DNA from: Stentor coeruleus
Taxonomy: Eukaryota; Ciliophora; Heterotrichea; Heterotrichida; Stentoridae
Direction of reading: 5' to 3'
Length of the DNA: 64,000 nt
NCBI GenBank assembly: GCA_001970955.1
Contig: MPUH01000126.1
Coordinates: 36,260 to 100,259, forward strand
Part shown: one piece after another, positions 58,443-64,000 of the stretch
Position numbering within the stretch: the stretch's first letter is position 1
Layout: each line of letters begins with the position of its first letter
Program-made: the position numbers and the translations under genes
The notes under the pieces: model-generated
The model's database searches: none
Told to the model about the DNA's origin: nothing
What the model saw: the letters and a program-made list of their open reading frames with translations, nothing else

Positions 58443-60242
58443 CTAAATTCTAGAATTCAACTTAAGCCCAACAAAAGCTAGTAACCTAAACCCAATAAGA
58501 ACAACAATAAGCCAGCAAATACTTTCACCTACAGTTCCATGAATATTATATTCTTCTAAAACACCACCTTTGTTTCTATCTGAGTCTTTATATTCATTAA
58601 GCATTAATGAAAAAAATACCCAACGGAATGGAGAAATATATGAAAGCCATCTAAAAGCTATAGGAATTGAATCAACAGGTCTAAGAAATCCTGAATAATA
58701 ATAAAAAGGTAAACTCATAATAGCACCCAAACTTGCTGCAACATCTACACGAGTAAACCATGCACCAGCTGTAAGTCCTAATGAAGTTCCACACATATTG
58801 GCTAATACACATATTACTAAGAAAATAATTGGTTTATCGCTTGAACTTGTGTTATACCCAATTGTCCAGTATATACATAGGCCAAACATTATGGATGTGA
58901 ATACTTCAATAAGAAAGTCGGCAATATTTTTTGCTAAATAAAAAGCTGTGGTTCCATACATTTTTGCCCTACTTTCTTTAAGAAATACAGCTCTCATTAA
59001 AGGGAAATTGAGGATTGTTGCATTGAGGTTAGCATAGACTAAAGTGATAAGGGCAAAGAAAAATGAACCATTTCTGTTGTTTTGTGAAGTAATGTCGGTA
59101 TCCCCATCAATTCTCCAGAAAAGAATGCTCATAAGTAAAGCGACAAATAACAAAATGACAAGTTTGAAAATAGTTAATTTGGGATCTCTTACTGAAATAA
59201 GTACAGCTCGTTTTGTACAATGATATATTTGTACTGGGTAACTAGAAATATACCCCCTTGAACCTGTTTCTAGCTTTTCTTCAGAACATTCTACTAATTT
59301 CACTCTTACTTCCTCATGAGCTTTCATTAGAAAATTAACCTTATTAACTTCTTTTTCAGATCTATTTTCCGCGTTATCTACATGCAGAATTTCCATAAAG
59401 TAATCCGCTGGGTTTGAAAGAGCTGGACAAGGGTATTCTCGTGCATTAAAATAATCAACCGCATCTTTTGCATTTCCATGATATACAATAGTCCCATCAC
59501 AAATCAGCATAAGTTTATCAAAATTCTTAAAAATATCTGAACTTGGTTGATGGATTGTACTTATCACAGTTCGACCTTTTGCCGCTTGTTGGTTAAGAAT
59601 TTCAATAACATTATATGATGTAAAACTATCAAGTCCTGAAGTTGGTTCATCAAGAAAAAGTACACTTGGTGTTGTTATAAGCTCTATAGCAATACAAACA
59701 CGTTTTTTTTCACCACCAGAGACACCTTTTACCGCTTCATTACCTATAAGAGTATGTTGACATTTCATAAGCCCAAGTTCGGTAAGGACTGAATCAACTT
59801 TTGCAATTTTCTGATCATCTGAACCTACATTTTTGAGACGAGCAGCAAAAGTTACGGACTCACGCACGGTAAGCATGTCTAAAAGAATATCGTCTTGAGT
59901 TACATAACCTATGTACTTGTAAAAATTGATATCGTAAATACTTTGTTTGTTTGCGAGGATTTCACCAGATAAAGAAATTCTTGATGAGTTTCTTACAGCA
60001 CCAGTTAAAGCGTTTAGGAAAATGGTTTTTCCTGACCCTGAAGTCCCCATGATTGCTAAGAATTCTCCTGGCCTTGCAAAGCCAGTCATGCCTTTGAGAA
60101 TTTGTCTTGAATCATTTTTAGACCTAAAGCCACATTCGATATTGTTCCATTCTAGGTATATCTTAACTATATTTTCGGAATCTTTTGTTTCCAACAGCCT
60201 TTGATTAGGCTCTTCAGTAAGAGGATCATATTGATTCGCCAT
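58443..60242 (-). CDS. ABCG-type half transporter
   Basis: The product is 599 aa, the normal length of an ABCG half-transporter. The order is NBD then TMD, as in ABCG/White. The NBD has Walker A GTSGSGKT (66-73), the Q-loop in YVTQDD, signature VSGGEKKR (174-181), Walker B VLFLDEPTSGLDS and the H-loop in STIHQPS. About six TM helices follow from about 365 to 595. It works as a dimer to export lipids, sterols or small hydrophobic compounds. The substrate is unknown. No intron is visible. Confidence 0.96.
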   Translation of the reverse strand: MANQYDPLTEEPNQRLLETKDSENIVKIYLEWNNIECGFRSKNDSRQILKGMTGFARPGEFLAIMGTSGSGKTIFLNALTGAVRNSSRISLSGEILANKQSIYDINFYKYIGYVTQDDILLDMLTVRESVTFAARLKNVGSDDQKIAKVDSVLTELGLMKCQHTLIGNEAVKGVSGGEKKRVCIAIELITTPSVLFLDEPTSGLDSFTSYNVIEILNQQAAKGRTVISTIHQPSSDIFKNFDKLMLICDGTIVYHGNAKDAVDYFNAREYPCPALSNPADYFMEILHVDNAENRSEKEVNKVNFLMKAHEEVRVKLVECSEEKLETGSRGYISSYPVQIYHCTKRAVLISVRDPKLTIFKLVILLFVALLMSILFWRIDGDTDITSQNNRNGSFFFALITLVYANLNATILNFPLMRAVFLKESRAKMYGTTAFYLAKNIADFLIEVFTSIMFGLCIYWTIGYNTSSSDKPIIFLVICVLANMCGTSLGLTAGAWFTRVDVAASLGAIMSLPFYYYSGFLRPVDSIPIAFRWLSYISPFRWVFFSLMLNEYKDSDRNKGGVLEEYNIHGTVGESICWLIVVLIGFRLLAFVGLKLNSRI

Positions 60243-61076
60243 TTATTATATTCTCCTAGTATCATCTTAGAGTTTAATATCGGCAGTGTTTGGAAATATT
60301 CATAAAGATATAGACTTAATGATATTATTGTGTGTATGGGGATTTTTTGGTGATAGATAAAATTGTTGAATGATTTTTTTATTTTATTAAGAGAATGATT
60401 GGAAGAGGTGATGCCATTGAGTGATTGCTGGATTTTGTATCGAATTGTCTGTTTTTAATTTTTTTGCTTTTTTTTGTGGTTAACTATTGTGAGATATTTT
60501 TTTGGAAATGTGATTAGAGTTAAACTTGTAGTATTTATTATGTTATGCTGTAGTTTTTATGTTAATTATGTTTGATATTTAGAGATATTTCGATTTGTAT
60601 AATATTTCTATATATATAAGACTGTGATTTAAATTTACTTGATTTACTTGTATTTGTTTATAATAAGTGAATAGATATACTACTAGACGTAATTAGATTG
60701 CTATTGAAGTAAAATAAGAAACTAATGATTATAATTTAGTTTTATATACTTATATCAAATATTACACTGGCACCTACTAAAAATTACATCCTAATCTTAC
60801 GATTTTATTTTTAATTATCTAATCAGCTATTTCCTTTTAAACCCTATCCAATATCTCTCACACTCCATCATATATAAAACAAAACATAAATTTTTTATCA
60901 AATCCTAAAATCCTTTTCCAGCATATTATCTAAAACTCAAAATCAAAGTAGAATCACATAAAAAACCCCTACCATTTCCTAGGCAACATAAAAAATCATT
61001 AACCAAATAAAAAATCATCCTTTTCTCACGTAAAAAATCCTCCAAATCTTTTTTTATCTCTCAGTAATTCTCAAAT
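60243..61076. other. Divergent intergenic region, strong skew switch
   Basis: The 834-bp gap is G/T-rich with very few C on the left (60243-60620) and A/C-rich with very few G on the right (about 60760-61060). It presumably carries the promoters of ABCG and hydrolase genes. No gene is seen. Confidence 0.55.
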
Positions 61077-62927
61077 ATGAAAGTCCTAACTTTCTTCAAG
61101 GAAAACAAAGACAAAATCATCTTAGGTGTTATTGTTTTTTGGCTCCTCTCAATAATTTTCAGTATCTTTTACCTCATATCCTACATAGTAACAGGTTACG
61201 GATCATTATTCTTATTTCTCATATCCCTAGGCTTTCTAATTCATTTCTGTACTCGTGTTGCCACATTTCCTGGAGCATATTGTTTATGGAGAAGGACTAT
61301 GGAAAAATCTGCATTACAAAGCATAGCAACAAACACATGTAAAAAACTTGAAATCCTCAATGCAATACTTTTGGCAATACAAGATGAGGATTTTCAAAGT
61401 ATATATGATAGGATATCTTTAAACACAATGCAAGGTATTCCAAAACATTTTGAAAGAATTATGAGGAATTTAGAATATATGAGGACTATGAAAATTAATG
61501 AAGAACAATTGAAAACATTGAATTTGTTTAATAATTTGCATCATGCGCTTCAGGATATTAAAGTGACTAGTAAATCATGTGATTTTAATCTTTATGGGTT
61601 TTTATCAAATCCTAAAGTATATAGAAATACTACTACAGAGTGTAAGGAAGAAGTGCAGATTGCTTTGAATTTGGTGAATACTTTGTATGATGTGATTAGA
61701 AAGACAATTAAAGAACCTGAGACTTTTAAAGAGTTTGTGGGGTCGTTGAATATTAGAAAAAGTGTACTTTTTGGGTCTTTGAGTTATATGAGAAATGATA
61801 TTATTGATAAACTTAAAGCTGAACAGATATGGATAACATCATTTGATGGATGCAAAATAGACTGGTAATATATAAACAGCCTTTGGGTCCCTGGATCATC
61901 ATCAACTACTATGCTTTATTGTAATCCAAATGGTGGCTTATATGAATTTACCTGTTTACAAAATGAATGGGTTGATTATTATTTAGACCTTGGATTTAAT
62001 GTAATGCTTTGGAACTATAGAGGTTATGGAAGGTCTCAAGGGTTTCCTGACATGCCAAGTATTGTAGCAGATGGAGAAAAAGTATTTGAGTATATAAGAG
62101 ATGTGAAAAATAGTGAAAAAATCGCTGTTCATGGACAATCTCTTGGAGGAAGCGTTGCTGCTAGGCTTTCTAAATGTGCTAATTTCGTTTTTGCTGATAG
62201 AACTTTTCGTGGACTTAGCGATGTTGCACTTTTTAACTATGGTAAAATCCCTTATCATATTTATAAACTTCTTGGACCTAGTGAAACTGATCCAGTTAAA
62301 GAATTTATTGCTTCAAATAATTATAAGGTTATTGGATGTGATTGTGAAGATGCAATGATCCCACATATTTCGTCTTTAAAAGCAGGAATAGTATTTACAC
62401 TTAAACATCAATGTGAAATTTCAGGGACAAATATTTACTCTTTGGTAAATTCTTATAAGTCAGAAAAGGCGTTTAATAATCTTTTTGTCAGTCTTTCACA
62501 AAATCAATTTTTAAAGTCATGCAGAGATGAAGAAAGTCCAGAAATTGATGTTGTTGGAGCTTTATGTAATTTAGAAGTCCAAGGAAGAAATTTGTATAAA
62601 ATATCAAAGAAGAGTGAAATGGAGCTAGAATTGATTTTGTGGATTGATATGGCTTATGTATGGCCTGAGAATAAAAAATCAATTTTAACTGCTGTTGAGG
62701 ATATAGAGAAACTCATAGAAGATGCTAGTGATAGTATTCAAGCTAAATACTTGAATAGTATATGCAAAAACTTAAAAGAAATATTTAGTGAGAATTTTGA
62801 GGGGGAAGAAAAAAATGAGAATCCTGGGTTTATTTTGAACTTGAATTGTGGCCATAATGCTACACTCACACCGTATGAATTGTATTATTACAGATTGCAT
62901 TTGAAAAGCGCTGGGCTTATAAAGTAG
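61077..62927 (+). CDS. Membrane-anchored alpha/beta hydrolase
   Basis: The exons are 61077-61864 and 61880-62927, joined over a 15-nt intron; together they give about 611 aa. Two hydrophobic segments lie in the first ~65 residues and anchor the protein. A helical region follows. The hydrolase core has a WNYRGYGRSQGFP oxyanion-side motif, nucleophile elbow GQSLG (348-352, Ser350), and a C-terminal LNCGHNATLTPYE with the likely catalytic His near 590. This type belongs to the broad BEM46/ABHD-like serine hydrolases; ciliates have many. The substrate is unknown but may be a lipid or acyl-protein. Confidence 0.92.
61865..61879 (+). other. 15-nt intron in hydrolase gene
   Basis: GTAATATATAAACAG, phase 2, T9-A10; contains in-frame TAA. 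Splicing joins the N-terminal part to the hydrolase core. Confidence 0.93.
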
Positions 62928-63318
62928 TTTAGGTAGAATAAAATAGTTTTATAGGTATTAATAATAGCAATAATCGATTGTAGATTTCTTATAAAAAACA
63001 TTTCTTATCAAAATCTAATCTTTATGTCCTATAACATTTTACTCAAAAACATAAACTCATTTTCCCTAAAATCATCATATCAAACCGACACTTTCCCACA
63101 ATAATTCATAAAAAAATCAATCTTCTCTAAGCAAACTTCTAACCCATCATCCTCCACAATCCTATCTTCAATTTTTAACATTCAAAATTTTACCCATAAT
63201 TATTTTATAACCCACTTAAAATCATTCAAATAAACTCATCAAACCTCAAAAAAAAACATCTTATTTTCATGTAAAAATGATCTTCCAAAGAATTAATTTC
63301 AGATAATATCTAGTTAGA
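62928..63318. other. Convergent intergenic, no gene seen
   Basis: The 391 bp lie between the 3' ends of the hydrolase and eL30 genes. The right part (about 63010-63250) is A/C-rich on the + strand. No gene is supported. Confidence 0.5.
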
Positions 63319-63642
63319 TTATGCTGTTGCTGCCAGAATATCTGAATCTCCAACATCTAAAACAGATAACGTAGAAACTGCGTGCATTTTACCACAAGCC
63401 CTTCCTAGTTCATTGTTATCCCCAGTGTAATGATGGACTTCAACTTTTCCAAGCATACAATAATACTCGATTTCACTTTTTTTCAAAGGAAGAGTGTTAC
63501 TGGCGATGAAAACCAACTTAGACTTACCTTGTCGCAAGCTTTTCAATGTACTTTTGTATCCGAGCACAGCTTTTCCACTTTTCATGACAAGAGCGAGTTT
63601 TGAATTCATACCTTCAGCTGACTTTTTTCCCTTCTTAACCAT
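63319..63642 (-). CDS. RPL30: Ribosomal protein eL30
   Basis: The 107-aa product is full length for eL30 of the 60S subunit. The L7Ae/L30e fold is clear: [49 protein letters not shown], and [29 protein letters not shown]. In yeast eL30 binds its own pre-mRNA to control splicing, but here no intron is visible, so that loop is not supported. The stop codon is TAA. Confidence 0.98.
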   Translation of the reverse strand: MVKKGKKSAEGMNSKLALVMKSGKAVLGYKSTLKSLRQGKSKLVFIASNTLPLKKSEIEYYCMLGKVEVHHYTGDNNELGRACGKMHAVSTLSVLDVGDSDILAATA

Positions 63643-64000
63643 TTATAGCCTTAAGAAATATGAGACTTGTATTATTTTATATTGATTTTAATAGAAATTA
63701 TTGTTTGATAAATTTCTTTGTCTAAGTCTGGAACTTTTGTATCGGGTTCTGTTGTAATTATTGTAGTGATTATTATAATATTAGGCAATATTTAGTTTTA
63801 ATTATGATATCTAAATTGGATTAGTTCTTTTATGTCTTAGGATAATGAAAAAGGTCATTCGTATTAATTCGGATTTTAAATGATGTGAATATTTAAAGAG
63901 TTTTTGCTTGGGGTGCATATGAGAAATTATTTATATAAATTGATCAAATTAGATAAAGTTTATTATGATTTTATAATAAATAGCTTGCTAAGCCATAAAT
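63643..64000. other. Upstream region of eL30, no gene seen
   Basis: The 358 bp to the window edge are G/T-rich on the + strand, as expected for the 5' side of a reverse gene in this window. It presumably holds the eL30 promoter; no defined motif is seen. Confidence 0.5.

Overview
The window looks like macronuclear DNA of a heterotrich ciliate (Stentor/Blepharisma group). The DNA is very AT-rich. Genes are packed closely on both strands. Many open frames are interrupted only by introns of exactly 15 nt (GTA...TA...AG, usually with T9-A10), which is a known hallmark of heterotrichs. I could place 12 such introns by eye; they repair eight genes that otherwise look broken or truncated. Of 39 stops inspected, 26 are TAA and 12 are TAG. 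The one TGA is followed directly by TAG, and one more TGA lies inside an apparent coding frame. This suggests UGA is not a stop here (as reported for Blepharisma, UGA = Trp) rather than standard-code Stentor, but sense UGA must be rare because nearly all Trp codons are TGG.

Layout. 1-7.7 kb: two unknown reverse-strand genes, then a forward run of an unknown gene with two introns, ETF alpha (mitochondrial beta-oxidation electron transfer), UTP14 (small-subunit processome) and an unknown basic protein. 8-15.7 kb: a C2H2 zinc-finger protein, a large kelch/Cys-rich membrane protein followed in tandem by a cyclic-nucleotide-binding-domain K+-type channel, and a small one-TM protein ending 4 nt from it. 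16-24.7 kb: tRNA-Pro(UGG), an N-myristoylation-type PP2C phosphatase, a tail-to-tail pair of coiled-coil paralogues with CaaX-like ends, an IQ-motif protein with two introns, and small unknowns. 25.8-37.5 kb: a WDR17-like protein, a PHD/extended-PHD chromatin protein, coiled-coil proteins and a DYRK-like kinase. 38-47.7 kb: a PH plus papain-like-fold protein, a sensor-like TM/HAMP/TPR/VWA protein, a second PP2C, spastin (MIT + AAA) and glutaminyl-tRNA synthetase. 48-64 kb: a 1040-aa coiled-coil protein, other coiled-coil and RING proteins, one gene damaged by an assembly join (single N flanked by a 72-nt repeat), a disordered region at 55.4-57.1 kb, a PG-rich (SHIPPO-like) protein with an exact 75-bp duplication, an ABCG half-transporter, an alpha/beta hydrolase and ribosomal protein eL30.

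The genes are a mix of housekeeping (translation, ribosome assembly, mitochondria), microtubule/cilia-type proteins and signalling proteins. I see no operon logic beyond tight spacing, no transposon and no CRISPR. The most notable window-scale signals are the lack of TGA stops and a strand-composition switch in the intergenic gaps, where the + strand goes from G/T-rich on the left to A/C-rich on the right whatever the gene orientation.
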